NCBI GenBank assembly: GCA_022560025.1
Contig: JAFISE010000054.1
Coordinates: 1 to 64,000 of the forward strand
Reading direction: 5' to 3'
Origin: Stagonosporopsis chrysanthemi
Taxonomy: Eukaryota; Ascomycota; Dothideomycetes; Pleosporales; Didymellaceae
Length of the DNA stretch: 64,000 nt
A program made the translations under genes and the position numbers. The notes below the pieces were generated by a model, which was not told where the DNA came from, made no database searches, and saw only the letters and a list, made by a program, of their open reading frames with translations. This document shows positions 9,054 to 20,695 of the stretch, piece by piece. Every line of letters begins with the position of its first letter. Position 1 is the stretch's first letter.

Positions 9054-10929
9054 CTGCGCTAACGACTGTTTCGTCTCTGCCGCGCTAGCTTGTCGTTCGA
9101 ATAAACGGACGAACGAACGACGGCGTCCCTTTCGATTGCATTGCATTGCGACGGTGCCCTTTCTAAGTGTTTTGCACGGCATTACTGGTCTGGTCTGGTT
9201 TAGGAAGGGGGAGTACAAAATTGTGGGTGAATGGAGTGGGTGGATACATGAACGGAGTTTTCGAGAAAAGGATAAAAGTATATCGATTTGTAGGCTGCAT
9301 CGTGGGCAGGGAATGGAATGAAATGGTTATTGAACTTGGACTTTGTGCTGTGGTGTAATTGAATGTCAAGTCTCATCGGCGCCCATCAGCGCCTCTACAC
9401 ATCTCACATGTAGAGACATGCATACCTAAACCTCATGGCAGTGCAGTGCAGACACAGAGAAAGAAAAAAAAAAAAAAAAAAAAAAAAAAGTGCCCCGTCC
9501 GTCTCGCGCGGGACTCGCTCTCCCGCTTAGTGCGCGCAAGCACTCCGCTCGTACCCTGGATGCTAATAGAGATTGTGGATAGCAGTGCGGTGTAGAACAG
9601 TGTAGAACAGAGCATTACCCACCCTGCATTACTTTGCCCTCCAACGCGAACGCAGTACAGTAGTCTGTACAGTATCCCCTCCTCATCTACCAGCCGCACT
9701 CCCCTATCCACCCGGGGTCTTTGCAGCCCTTCGCGCCTTCTCCCCCGTCTAGCTCATGCCGCCTCTGCCCGACCGTGTTGGGGTTGAGACACAGTACAGG
9801 GCTTTTCGTGACGTGGTATGGTGCGGTGCGGTTTAGGTTGGTGCGGTGTGGTGCAGTGTAGTTCAAATCCAGTCCCGGTCAGTTCCAGCCCAGCACCACG
9901 TCTCGGAGCCTGTGAAAGCGAACCAAACCAAACCAATACAACAAAATCAAGTCCGAAAAGGGTATGTGCAAAACTACACTGAACACGGCGGTGTTTATCG
10001 ATGTTCTTCGAGGCTGTGAAAGATGAAACGGTTTGGGAGTTTTACGCGCACGCGCAGGATATGGATATGCAGGGTTTTGCGGCTGTGTCTGCGTCTGCGT
10101 CTGGGTTTGTGGGTTCTAGGGGTTACAGGGGCTCTAAGAGTGCTTGATTGAGTGGTTAGGTGGTGGATAGGGATGGAGACGTGTATGAGGACGAGGACGA
10201 GGATGTGGAGGTAGAGGTAGAGGTGAGAGGTAGATGCGTACTCCGCCTCTAAGAGTTGTTGTGCTGCATCTGTAACAGAGACTAGGGGCGTGTTTGTGTT
10301 CACGTTGTGTAGCGTAGCGTGGCGTAGTGTGGAAGTAAGACCCGGATGGTCGATGACCAATAGTCGATAGTATTTGGTCGATGGAGAAGTTAGACGAGTG
10401 GACAGTCAACGAACGAACAACACATTCTATTGAGAAAGAATAGACAATGGACGAGTTTTGACAAGTGTACGAGCGGTTTTGATGGTGTCTTTGGTAAATC
10501 GGTGCTTCGTACAACAAACAGTCTGCATGCAGAACACGCCCCCCCCCCTCCCCCCCGATCTCTTACTTTGGGCACGTAAGGTGTGGATGACGGTAGTAGC
10601 GAATGGCCGACAATTCTTTGCTTTGCCAGCGAGTGTGTTCCTATCTCTGAGGGATGTCTTCAAACTGTGATCTCTGTCTGTCTGGAAGCGAGATGTCACT
10701 CTGTTTGATGGGGACGGCGGGTTAGCATGCATCTATGGTTTTCGTGCGCGCGGGGAGGCTCAGTTGTAATGAGAAATTGCAATTTGATAACTCTTGGTCG
10801 AGACATAGAGAATTCTATCTGTGGCGTTTGTATATGTGTAAGAGAAGACTGGGCAAGGTATCCAAAGTGTCCCGATCAGATGATGATGATGTCCTCCTCC
10901 TCTGCTTCTGCGAACCGGTCCAACTGGAG
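9054..10929. other. 1.9-kb gene-poor stretch
   Basis: No convincing gene. It holds the R3H-SUZ 3' UTR, a 28-nt poly-A tract (9462-9489), TGGTGCGGTG-type short repeats around 9810-9860, and a poly-C tract in CGCCCCCCCCCTCCCCCCC at about 10539-10557. Small open frames here show no family resemblance. Confidence 0.6.
9462..9489 (+). repeat. Poly-A tract (about 28 nt)
   Basis: A homopolymeric A run preceded by GAGAAAG. It could be a simple repeat or the relic of a retroposed transcript end; no flanking target-site duplication or coding remnant was recognised. Confidence 0.8.
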
Positions 10930-12870
10930 TTACTCTATCAGCCCGACGCGACGGTACGTGTCGCTCGATCCATCTACTGGTACAAGCGCGATGCCCACGC
11001 CGAAGATGAGAGGTGTATGAATCCACGGTCTTGACGGTACCTGCTCCGCAAGTAGTGCGACACACTTCACGGTGTGAGGCCGCTGGCTCTCTTCGCCGTT
11101 GTCTAAAGAAATGGACCAAAATCCGTTTGTATCCCGCCTTTCACTTGGAGTCTCATGAAGCGTCCATCTGCGGTGGAATTGGTCTTTCTTCCCGAGGTAG
11201 CTGGTGAGAAGAGCAGCCCGGAGATGCAAAGAGCCTGACTTTATTGCTCCGTAAGGATCGGGCGTGCAAAGTTCGACATGATGAGACGTTATGGTGGCTA
11301 GTCCTTTTGCCTTGGAAGAGAAATGTCTGTTTCTAAGCTCAGGAAATTCGACATGGCAGGTGACGGAAGCCCAGGACCAAGATGGCGCGATATATGTTGA
11401 ATGACTGGAGTCGTCGAAGAAGGTATGCCAAAGTAGACTTCGAACTAGATCCACGGCCCAGATTCCAGCAATGTATTCAGTATCTAAGCGCTCGTTCATG
11501 ACACGAGCTAAACCGGCCAGGGCGGGAAAACGGTCTCGAATGTCGGTAAGCTCCCGCAAAGAGTAGTTGGTGATCGTCTCGTGCCACAAGTCCAACAAGT
11601 CGACAGTGGACGCAGTATCGACATTGATAAAAGTTCGCTCAATTATATTCCCATACACGTACTTCGTGATATCGTGTTCTGAAGTCGAGCGGGAGCGGCA
11701 TTCCCAAACGACTTGTTCATCTGTCCAATGCACAACTCTCGGAGAAAGTTCGCGCTCCTGAAGGCACCACCCTCGGCTCATCAATGGTGCTTTGAGAAGG
11801 ATTATGAGCCACTCCGCCCGAGGTTTGTAAAAACCAACATGCGTTGCCATCCCGTTCTCGCTGACAAGCGGCAATTTAGCTGAGTCGTTTTCCACACTGA
11901 ATTTCCGAAAGAGACCTGCCTCTTTACTGCACTCTAGTGATGCGGAGATGGTACAAAAGGCATTACGGTATACTTGGCTCATAAGAGACGCTTCTTGCTC
12001 CCAGTCCGCCAGATCATCTTGCACAATGCAAAGCGAATCAATCCATATGTACCTGATTCCTACATTTACTGTCACCTCAAAAGCGTCTGTGAAGCATTTA
12101 GGTAGATCAGTGGTTTCAAATCTTTTCAGTCGAGTGGATAGGTTCCTCTTTTTCGTCGACGTGGCTTTGACTTGATCGTCCCAACGGTGACTGAGCGCAA
12201 TATATCGCGCAGGGCGTTTTGAGAGCTCCTGAAGTCCAACTAAGCATACACTTCTATGGCTGCGCCACTGGCTCAAATCCAGCAGGCGAGTTGGAATAAA
12301 TGGCTCCGCAGAATTGGTACTACATTTCGGATGGTTTGACTCACAATCCTCCAGCCACTCTATTATCTGCTGCATCGTGATAGATGATCCCGTGTTTCCC
12401 GTGAGATGTCCAAGTCTGGTTGGGTTGCTGATATTCCATTCCGACAGGGTCTTGTCATGTGAAGGGTGTAAGTCCATGGAGATCTACACGCTGATCCTAT
12501 GCGGATGCGAACCATTGAAACAGACCTTAATTCCCGGTTTATAGGTATGTCTAAGATCCACGAGGTAGACTCTGCACCCAGGATGTTGAGAAGCTGATGA
12601 GACGCCCAATTGCTTCCACAAGAACATGCAGAAGGAACATCCGCGCCTTACACTATCTTGCAGAGACAACACTGACGGATGAAGGGTGTAACGTTCCTGC
12701 CTTTTCGGCTCCCAGAACATAAATCGACTTTTCGATAATTTCAGGCATTGCTCGCAAAGGCCCCGCTTCGTGATCCTGGAAAGGTCGATAAATTCATCGG
12801 ATGCGTCCACAGCTGATTCTGGCACCATCTCTTCTCCAGCTTCATTGATCACAGGTATCTCGTCTGCCAT
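10930..12870 (-). CDS. HET-domain (heterokaryon incompatibility) protein, interrupted by one in-frame TAG
   Basis: A single reading frame of 647 codons with one stop (TAG, 12486-12484), after which it continues in the same frame for about 518 codons. The N-terminal part has a Cys-pair region (CEQCLKLS, GCSFCMFLWKQLG) common upstream of HET domains. The HET domain carries its three hallmarks: IALSHRWDD, RYIWIDSLCIVQDDLADWEQ with MSQVYRNAFCTISAS, and SRGWCLQERELSPRVVHW. HET proteins trigger incompatibility or NLR-like cell death. The TAG lies in the linker before the HET domain. Either the allele is inactivated, or a very short in-frame intron (39-42 nt, poor signals) removes it, or it is a base error. 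Start chosen at MADEIPV (12870); a possible alternative is 12966. Confidence 0.75.
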
Positions 12871-13742
12871 AGCGGCTCTTGTTGTGTGCGTAATCTGTGC
12901 AGCCTGGCCAGCAGGCGGCGATGATAACCCCTCCGTCAGCAGCGTGTGTGACGAGGCTGGGCGCATGCAGATGCGGAGCCTGCAGATGCGGCGCCTGCAG
13001 CTGCGCCATCATCACGTGCCAGCCCTACCGCATCACCCGCGCCAGCGAGACGTTGTGGCGAGAGATGGTGTATGTTGAGTCGTTCAGAGGTGAGAGAGTG
13101 AGAAAGGAAGAAGATCCGAGGTTCGAAGGAGGTCGACGCCCTAACTAACCCATGCCTCGTCGGACCTTCCCACTCTACGGAGTACGCACAGAAAGAAGAA
13201 CCCACCACACCATTCATGCCTGCAGACCAAACGACTCACGCCTGCAATTCAAGCGCCTCACGCCCGCAGCCCCCACACACACCCACCACGTTCCCTAGAC
13301 CCTCTCCTATTATCCCATAAATCGCAACTCTCCGCACAGTACACAACGCCACACAAAACGCACCTCCCTTCCTTATCCTTCACCCACTTCAGCACATACT
13401 AAATAATAATACTATATGCCATATACTAGATATCATACTGTCGCTGCAGGATTAATGCCAAGATATTCCAGCCAGTATCAGGAGCAGGAACATGGAACAA
13501 CCAGGCAAGGCAGCTCGGCGCCAGGCCTCGGAGCAATAGCCTTGCTCTGCCTACTGCGGACTAGAACAAGAGATCCTAGTCATGCTGTGAATGTATTATA
13601 TATCACCTTGATCCTTGGGATAAACAGCACAGAGAACTTGATCACTTCACTCGTTTGATCTACTCTAAGTGACCGCACTCTGATCGACAACATTTATATA
13701 GTAGTGCAACAACACTAACAAACAAACGACTGGCTAACTAGC

Positions 13743-13791
13743 TAGATAGACAGATAGATGGATAGATAGACAGATAGATAGATAGACAGAC
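13743..13791. repeat. (GATA)n/(GACA)n microsatellite
   Basis: Interspersed GATA and GACA tetranucleotides (TAGATAGACAGATAGATGGA and similar) over about 49 bp. Confidence 0.85.
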
Positions 13792-13852
13792 ACCGCCACG
13801 CCACGCCATGCATACGATGCATATCCACATCCCACCCTCTCACCCTCCACAA

Positions 13853-13898
13853 CATCCATCTATCCATCCATCCATCCATCCATCCATCCATCCATCCA
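13853..13898. repeat. (CATC)n microsatellite
   Basis: About eleven near-perfect CATC tetranucleotides. Confidence 0.9.
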
Positions 13899-14931
13899 GA
13901 CCTTAACCACAACTACACCACTAACTCCCGCACTCCCGCCCTCACCATCTCAATCACCACTGCTGCCACCACCACGTATCTTGCTATCTTGCTGTCACAG
14001 ATGATACGTTGTAAGACGCGGCCTCGAAGGAGGGTAAGTGGACATACTAGCAGGGGGGAGGGGGGGCACGTGAAGTGACAAGGGCAATATGTAAGAACAG
14101 AGCGGAGACAGGGACAAGGGGACAAGAGGGGGGGGGCAGGATGTTGGGGATTGGGGGGATAGGGGGATGAGAGTCAAACAGTTATATATTTATATATTTT
14201 TCATTTTCCCTGAAGTTTCTATGTCACAACAACGTTTCTGTACGTTTCCATCTCCGTATATCTCCTTCGGTATACATCTACACTCGCCTCTACCCTCTCT
14301 GTCTCCCCTCTCTTTCCCCTTTTCTCCCCTTCTCACCCTTCCATCCCCACACACCAAACCACCCCACCCCCACCCCCTTCCAACTCTCTCTCTCTCTCCC
14401 CTCCCTCTCTCAACCAGTAAAAATTAAACATTCATAAACGCCATTCACCCGACCCGACCGGACCCGATCCATGTTGCATGTGCCGCTAATCGCATCTCGC
14501 ACTCGCACTCGCAACTCGCAACTCGCACCCTTGTCGCTGGGAAAAAGGAAATTTCCAGCGCCCTATGTACACTACTCAAGGGCGCAGTACGCAAGAAAAG
14601 AAGGAAGAAGAAGATGATGACGCCACAACGACGACGACGACGATGACGACGACGATGATGACGAAGGTGTTGTCGACGAGGGTGTTGACGCCGCCGACGA
14701 CAGAGAAGATGAAGAAGAAGAAGAAGAAGCAAAAAAAGAGGGCGACACAAAGTCGGATTCAACGGAGCAGGCTATACCACGCCAACCCCTCATATACAGC
14801 AGCAAAGGCGCGAAAAAGGTCGGGGCCGAGGGGCGGGCATGAGCTCAAACGGAACGCGAAAGCCCAGCCAGCGAGCCGAGTCGAGTCACATGGTGCGCAA
14901 ACTGCTACTACGCCTACGCCTACGCCTATGC

Positions 14932-17062
14932 CTACGCCTTATGGACCAGACTCATCTGCGGCCGCAACGTCTCCAAAAACCCCTCCTTTGTATTCCCCAC
15001 CTCCTTGGGGATGCGGCTGACGCGGTTCGCGCCGCTGCGGATGGCAAACTGCGCGTTATTGGACATGCCGGAGCGGTTGGAGCGGACGGAGCCCGCGGCG
15101 GAGCCGGGGCGGGACGCAGGGCCGCTGCCGTCGTTGCGGAAGCGGGGCGGCGGGGCAAAGTCCAGGGCGGTGAAGGTGCCGGATTTGCGGAGCAGGTGCG
15201 GGCTGGGCATCACGGCGAGGTCGTCGTAGGAGCTGATGATGGGGGTGTGGGGGCGGACGGCGGGGCTGAAGGGCCGCGGGGCGCCGAGGGGGCTGTCCGG
15301 GCGCATGCCGTTTTGGCGGTCGCGGTAGGAGATGGGCGGGGCAAAGTCGGCGGCGTTGAAGACCATTGAGTTCTCGTCGAGCTTGGCAGGGGTGGGCAGC
15401 GAGGAGAGGGCGGATGGCGGCGGCAGGGGCTTCTTGGGGGCCGGGGCGGCCATGCGGCCGCTCATCGACGACATGTTGCGGGGCGGGTATTGCGAAGAGC
15501 CCATGGAGCCGTTGGACATGTGGGGGTTGCTGCCGCCGACGGTGCCGCTGCGGAACCGGGGGGGTGCGCGGGGAGGCGGTGTCATGGCGCGGCGGACGAT
15601 GGGCTCGGCGAAGGGTGCGTTGGGCTGCGCAGCGACGAAGCCCTTGCCGTGGGCGTCGTAGAGAGCGCCGTCAAGGTACTCGGAGGTGTAGTCCTCGTAG
15701 TAGTCGGTGTACTGGTGTCCGCCGGCAGGCTCGGGCTTGGAGTCGTCAAAGTACTCCTTGTAGAAGGATCGAATGCGGTTGGCGCGGTCCTCGGGGTTCT
15801 CTTCCGGGTCGTCGTTCATGGGGGGCATAGGACGCAGGCTCATGGACAGGCGGTTGTTCTTCTGGCCGGCGTCGACAATGCTCAGTCTGGCGTTGTTGCC
15901 GGGCTGAGCGCGCAGAGGTGCAGGTGCAACGGGTGTGGGACCTTGATGGATCGTCGGCTGAGACTGGCGGGGCGAGGGCGGCGTGACCTGGAAAGCGTCG
16001 CCGTAGCTGGATGTGCTGACGATGCTCTGGGACGGAGCGTGCGAGACGACGACGTGCTGGGACTGGACGCGGGGAGAGAAGCCGGCCGCGGCCTCGACAG
16101 GCGACTTGTTGACCGACTTGTTCTTGACGTTGGCATCGGGGATGACAATCTTGGGGACGTCGGTGGTGGGCTTGAAGGCGGCGTACTGGGGCTTGATGTC
16201 GGAGCCGTGGGTCTGCGGAGAGGCGGCTGGCGGCGGCGGTGCAGGGTACTGGTCGTTGGACCGCGGGTTCAAGGGGCTGAGGGCAGCGTTGGGGTCGGGA
16301 AACTGGATAGGCGACCTTGAGCCGTCGGGAGACAGCGACTCGCCGCGGATGGGGCGGGATGTGGACATGCGCTGGGCGTTCTGCAGGAGGCCGAGGCCGT
16401 CGTTGTTGCGCCCCTTTGTGCCTGCGCTTGACGCGGTGAAGACGGAGGCGTTGTCTTTGCCGTAGGCGCGGCTGGAGCTGTGGACGCTCGCGGCATCCGT
16501 CATGAAGGTGACTGGGCGGTAGGGGTCGTGGGGGTCGTGGTTGGATCTCGACAGCGAGTGTAACGACTCGCGAGAGCCGTGCAGGCCGACGGGCAGGATG
16601 TAGGGGCTCCCGTGCTCCAGCGAGATTCCTCGAGCGTGCGAGCCGCCGATCTCCTTGGTGACCTCGGCAATGGACATTTCCGGGCCCTTTTTTGGGCCCG
16701 CGCGGCCTCCTTTTGTTTCCAGGCCAAAGTCCATGGAGCGGTATTTGTCCTTGTCCTCCTCGGCCAGCTTCTTCTGGTTCCGGTGGTGCAGGAAGAAGAG
16801 GACGACGGTGATGCCCACGACGGGAACGCTACGTATGGTCAGCACAAGCATGGCTCCCTCCGCGGGCGACGTACACAATGGCGAGGACAATGGCTAGTGT
16901 GGGGACCTGGGTGGGCTTTGTGCAGCCCGGGTCGCTCTCGTTTGTACATGTTGAGGTGGCGCGGGCGACGAGGACTCTGCTGGCTTCCTGCATCATTGTG
17001 CGGCTTGCAGAGCCGACGTGGGGTCCTCTCCCCGCAAGGTGGTGCATCTGGCGGTGGTGCAT
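14932..17062 (-). CDS. Single-pass membrane protein with long Ser/Pro-rich tail (fungal, uncharacterised)
   Basis: Two exons: 17062-16875 and 16828-14932, intron 46 nt with donor GTACGT and acceptor CGTAG; 694 aa, in frame. A short N-terminal segment containing CTNESDPGCTKP precedes one membrane helix (about residues 55-78, LAIVLAIVVPVVGITVVLFF, completed exactly by the splice), then a basic stop-transfer HHRNQKKL. The long cytoplasmic part has conserved islands such as KYRSMDFGLETK, SRESLHSLSRSNHDPHDPYR and the C-terminal RVSRIPKEVG. I recognise this as a conserved filamentous-fungal membrane protein of unknown function. The start at 17062 has a good context (ACCATG); M at 17092 or 17047 are alternatives. 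Confidence 0.8.
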
Positions 17063-19758
17063 GGTTTCAGAGTCTTTCTCCTCGACGGCCAATCCGGGGC
17101 GACGGCACTATATGGGAGGCAGAGGTGAACCAGGCAGGGTTGCAGGCGGCGCGGGGAATGCTAGGCAGGTGTACGGGTGGTTGCAGGACAGGATGTGGAT
17201 GCGTATTAACAACGTGAGGTCGTGATGCGGTCGTATAAGGCCAGGCGAATGAGTGTATGTGCAGGCGTGCGGTGTAGTGTAAGTGTATGTGTATGTGGAG
17301 GATATGCAGAAGCGGTCGGGGTCTCAGAAACAAACGCTGCAGTGTCGGGCCCAAAAAAAGAATGACTGGGGTAAGATACGGACTGCGAGCTGGGAGACGC
17401 AGTGGAGGATTACGAACGAGCGGCGCCCACAGGGTGAGGTGAGGGAAGAGGGAAGCCGGGCGGCAGCAGTAGATGAGGCGCCGCACTTTGCAGAGGAGCT
17501 TGGAGTCCGGCAGGTCTGGATGACAGGCGCCTCCTATTGGCACAAGTGGGCCGTTGCACGGGTCAAGCCCGCCGGGAGTCGTGAGTCGTGAGTCGGGAGT
17601 CGCAGGGCCAGCCACTGTGTTTGATCTGCTCGGTGCATTCCTGCGCTATTTACTGGCGCTGGCTGCACATGGAGCAGAAGAACAAAGGGATTGTGTGCTG
17701 CTCAGGATGCGTCTGCGAGCAGCAGGCACCCTCGCGTCGCGCTGCTGTCGAGTCCTGCCCGGCCAGCGCCCGAGGCGATCGCACGCAGCGCACATGCCCG
17801 TCGCCCGTCTCCTGATTCCTGATTCCTGCGTCCTGATCCCTGAGTCCTGGCCTGAATGACCGAGTGGCTGCGGCGCCGTGGCCGTTGTTTAGAAACAGCG
17901 AAGATCCCGTGCGCTCTGGGCCGCTAGTGCAGGAACCCATCTAGCGGGGGAAGACACGCGCGCTGATTGGCCGAACATAGATTAGCGACAGGGTTCCGGG
18001 GCGCTCCACACAGCAGCTCTGAAGCGTGAAGCGCCTGCCCCTGAGGCTGCACGGCTGTCGAGTCGCAGACAGCAGACACACATGTAGTACATAGTACATA
18101 CACATTCAAATTATCATTATAGCCGTCCGCTCAGCTGCTGCTCCTCTTCCCTCGTGGCAGCCGGATTCTTCGAGTTGCCCGGCGACACTGTCCCCCTAGG
18201 CCACCCCGTCGGGCCAAGTGCATTCTTCCCCTATTCCAGCAAAGTGGGCGGCCCTCAGTCCAGAACTCCGGCCTGCGTGGCTTCATTTCCCGCGCCCACA
18301 CGGCCACAGCCTCACGCCCATTGTGCATCTCGCATCGCGGGCCGGCGTCTGCTTGCAGTTACCCCGACCCTCTGCGCGGCGGGGACGTTGGCCAAGCATG
18401 CCTCCCCGACCAGCGCCGACTTAGATTAGCTTCGCCGCGCTTGGTTAGCCTCAGCGCGCGGCAGGTCTTGTCTACATGGCTGCGTGTGCAGGTGGGAGTG
18501 CGAGGCTCCTCGCTTCATATACATAGCACATGGCTGCGCCGGGGAACATGATGCGATAACCGACGGCCAGCACACGCCCATACGACCTCTCCACGACGGC
18601 CGTCGTCGGCTGCTGCTCGGGGCGCCGCCGCCTAGCCTTGCCCTCCAGCAGGACCAAGCAAGAGCAAATCTTGTTGCGCGCTGCCGATCGACAAGGGCGT
18701 CCCCTTCATCAAACCGCAAATTACCGCCATTTCTCCAGGGATGCTGAAGAGCCTGCTCCAGTGCTTCCTCAACAATCAGGTCATGGACGTCTTCGAGAAG
18801 AGCGTTCCACGGACATGGGTGCTGGGTGCTGGGTGCTGGGTGCTGCTTGCTGATTGCTGGTTGCTTGGGGCGCTCAAGCTTCGCATTTGCGCTGACTAAC
18901 GCTGTTCTTGCACATTGTCTGGCTGGCACAAGCACCCATCCACGTTCTTATGTATGTACAATGCCAACGGAACGGGACATGCGTATGCCGTACGCTGCGT
19001 GGATCGTTGCACGGCTGCGTCCGAGCCTTCAGGGGTGGTGATACGCGGTATACGCATGGTGTGTAGACTGCAGACCTGCTGACTCCTGAAATGTGAGGCG
19101 TCTGTTTGAGCGCCGTTCCCTCCTACATGCTTCTTTTGTCGTTTTTAACAGTGATGATCACCCCAAAAAGGTAGATGATGATGCCCCATTCATCTGCGAG
19201 TGTACGTAGTACATCTGCCCTCATCAGCCGCCGTGTGCACTCAGCTCGTGCTACATTGGCATCTCCTCCGGCAGACTTCCGGTTGAGGAAGCGATGAAAG
19301 ATGACGAGAACAAACCAGCGCCGTGTTTGTATTAGTGCAGCCCGTCCACGTTGCATCACTAGCACTCAGGCCATGTCGTGATAGAAGCGTGGTGTTGTAC
19401 AAGCCACACCAGACGCGGAAGCGGCATGACGCACCGTTAGCCGCCGTCTCCAGACAAATCACCTTCGTCCAGCAGCGACGTACAGGACGACACTTCACCC
19501 GTACGGACCGATCCAGCCTCGCACGCAGTCCAGCACCGCAGCCCACCCGCAGAAGCTGGAGCTCTCCGCGCCCCGCCTCCCATTGCACCCAACCATCCCA
19601 CCGAGACCCTGCGCAAGCCCCGCGCTCCAACCAGGGATCCGACTCAAGTCCCTTTCCCAGCTGCTCCCCGACCACAACTGCCTGCCGTCTTGCAGCCTCG
19701 ACTTGTCCTGCAACCCATCCACCTCCACCTCCCCCTCCACCACCCCCACCACCACACA
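17063..19758. other. 2.7-kb gene-poor stretch
   Basis: The longest stretch without a recognisable gene. It has local slippage repeats: GTCGTGAGTCGTGAGTCGGG near 17577-17600, a (TCCTGATTCCTGAT)-type run near 17812-17850, and GTGCTGGGTGCTGGGTGCTG near 18815-18845. The last ~300 bp are the C/A-rich leader of the Ypi1 gene. A 169-codon minus-strand frame at 18426-18935 has no family resemblance. Confidence 0.55.
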
Positions 19759-20292
19759 ATGTCGTCCGGCGTACCCTCGCGCACCGCGACGCCGTCCCGC
19801 GACACGGGCAGCCACACGGTCCAGCAGACCCAGCCAAACCCCGTCCTGCGCCTGTCGGCACCCTCTGGCGTCCTGCGGCTGCGCGCCGAGCCAGAGCAGC
19901 GGCGCCACATCCAGTGGGCCGAGGATGTCGTCGACAACGAGGGCATGGGCAAGAAGAGCAGCAAAGGCACGTTTACACTTAGCCCCCACGACAAGGACAC
20001 CCGCTGACAGCCCCCCGCAGTCTGCTGCATCTACCACGCCCCCCGCGAGGCCGGCGAGTCCAGTGACGACTCGTCCGACGACAGCTCCTCCTCCTCCGAC
20101 AACGACAGCGAGCCCGACAACAGCACCGCCCGCCCGAGCAGAGGGCGCGCTAACAAGCCACAGCGTGATCATGGTCATGGGAGTTGTGAGCACGACCATG
20201 GTGCCGGCGGGGAGAGCAGCAAGCCCAGGAGGAAGCCGAAGAGGGCGCCCAGCCCGAATGCGTACGAGAAGATTCCGAAGCCGAGGAAGTGA
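19759..20292 (+). CDS. ypi1: Protein phosphatase 1 regulatory inhibitor Ypi1 / PPP1R11 family
   Basis: Two exons, 19759-19966 and 20021-20292; 159 aa, in frame. The conserved core is reconstituted by the splice: LRLRAEPEQRRHIQWAEDVV, then DNEGMGKKSSKVCCIYH. The HIQW segment is the RVxF-like PP1 docking site and KVCCIYH is the family Cys motif. The intron begins GCACGT rather than GT and ends CCGCAG, i.e. a GC-AG intron; no in-frame alternative GT preserves KSSKVCCIYH. The C-terminus is acidic/Ser-rich, then His-rich and basic (KPRRKPKRAPSP). Ypi1 binds Glc7-type PP1 in the nucleus and modulates mitosis and ion homeostasis in yeast. Convergent with the thiolase gene. Confidence 0.9.
19967..20020 (+). 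other. GC-AG intron in ypi1
   Basis: Donor AAAG|GCACGT, acceptor CCCGCAG|TC, branch-like CCGCTGAC 13 nt before the acceptor; 54 nt. Read through, the frame ends at TGA 20004-20006. Confidence 0.85.
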
Positions 20293-20695
20293 GGTGTGCG
20301 TGTTTGGCTTGGGCTGCGAGGCGTTTGGGCGTGGAATTGGGACTGCATGGACTGACTGCATGGCATCGGATTGGGAATGGCCACTGGGTGTGGACTTGGT
20401 GCTAGATCTTAGACTCATCAAGCCGTACAAGAGGCTGCTGCTGCTTACGTTTTGACCCTGCGCTTCACACGTGTCTATGCTATGGGCTGGTCTTTGACAT
20501 TCGCCCTCCACACACACACAACCACACAACCACACAACCACACAACCACACAACTACACAACCACACAACCACACAACTACACAACTACACAACTACACA
20601 ACTACACAACTACACAACCACACAAACAACATGCAAGTAACAAACAATCCATTCTCATAATTGACTCCACACCAACCCGCCCGCCCACCCAGCTC
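20293..20695. other. Convergent intergenic gap, ypi1 / thiolase
   Basis: 403 bp of 3' flank shared by two convergent genes; its main feature is the 8-bp minisatellite listed separately. Nothing coding seen. Confidence 0.6.
20511..20628. repeat. 8-bp tandem repeat (CACAACYA)n
   Basis: About 14 head-to-tail units of CACAACCA with CACAACTA variants clustering toward the 3' end, between convergent genes. Confidence 0.9.

Larger units (their letters stand above)
12871..14931. other. 2-kb gene-free stretch with microsatellites
   Basis: No convincing coding region. It contains GATA-type and CATC-type microsatellites (listed separately), T/C-rich low-complexity DNA around 14280-14410 and a CGA/GAAGAA triplet-rich stretch at 14585-14745. 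The last part is the 3' flank of the minus-strand membrane protein gene. Confidence 0.6.

Noticed and set aside
9800..9900. Possible tRNA (GTTCAAATCC resembling a B box near 9860)
   Set aside because: No matching A box, acceptor stem or cloverleaf could be drawn around it.
15490..16320. 276-codon plus-strand frame
   Set aside because: Antisense shadow of the single-pass membrane protein; Gly/Val-rich low complexity with no domain.
18426..18935. 169-codon minus-strand frame in the gene-poor stretch
   Set aside because: No recognisable motif, Arg/Ser-rich, and no leader or splice context; not supported as a gene.
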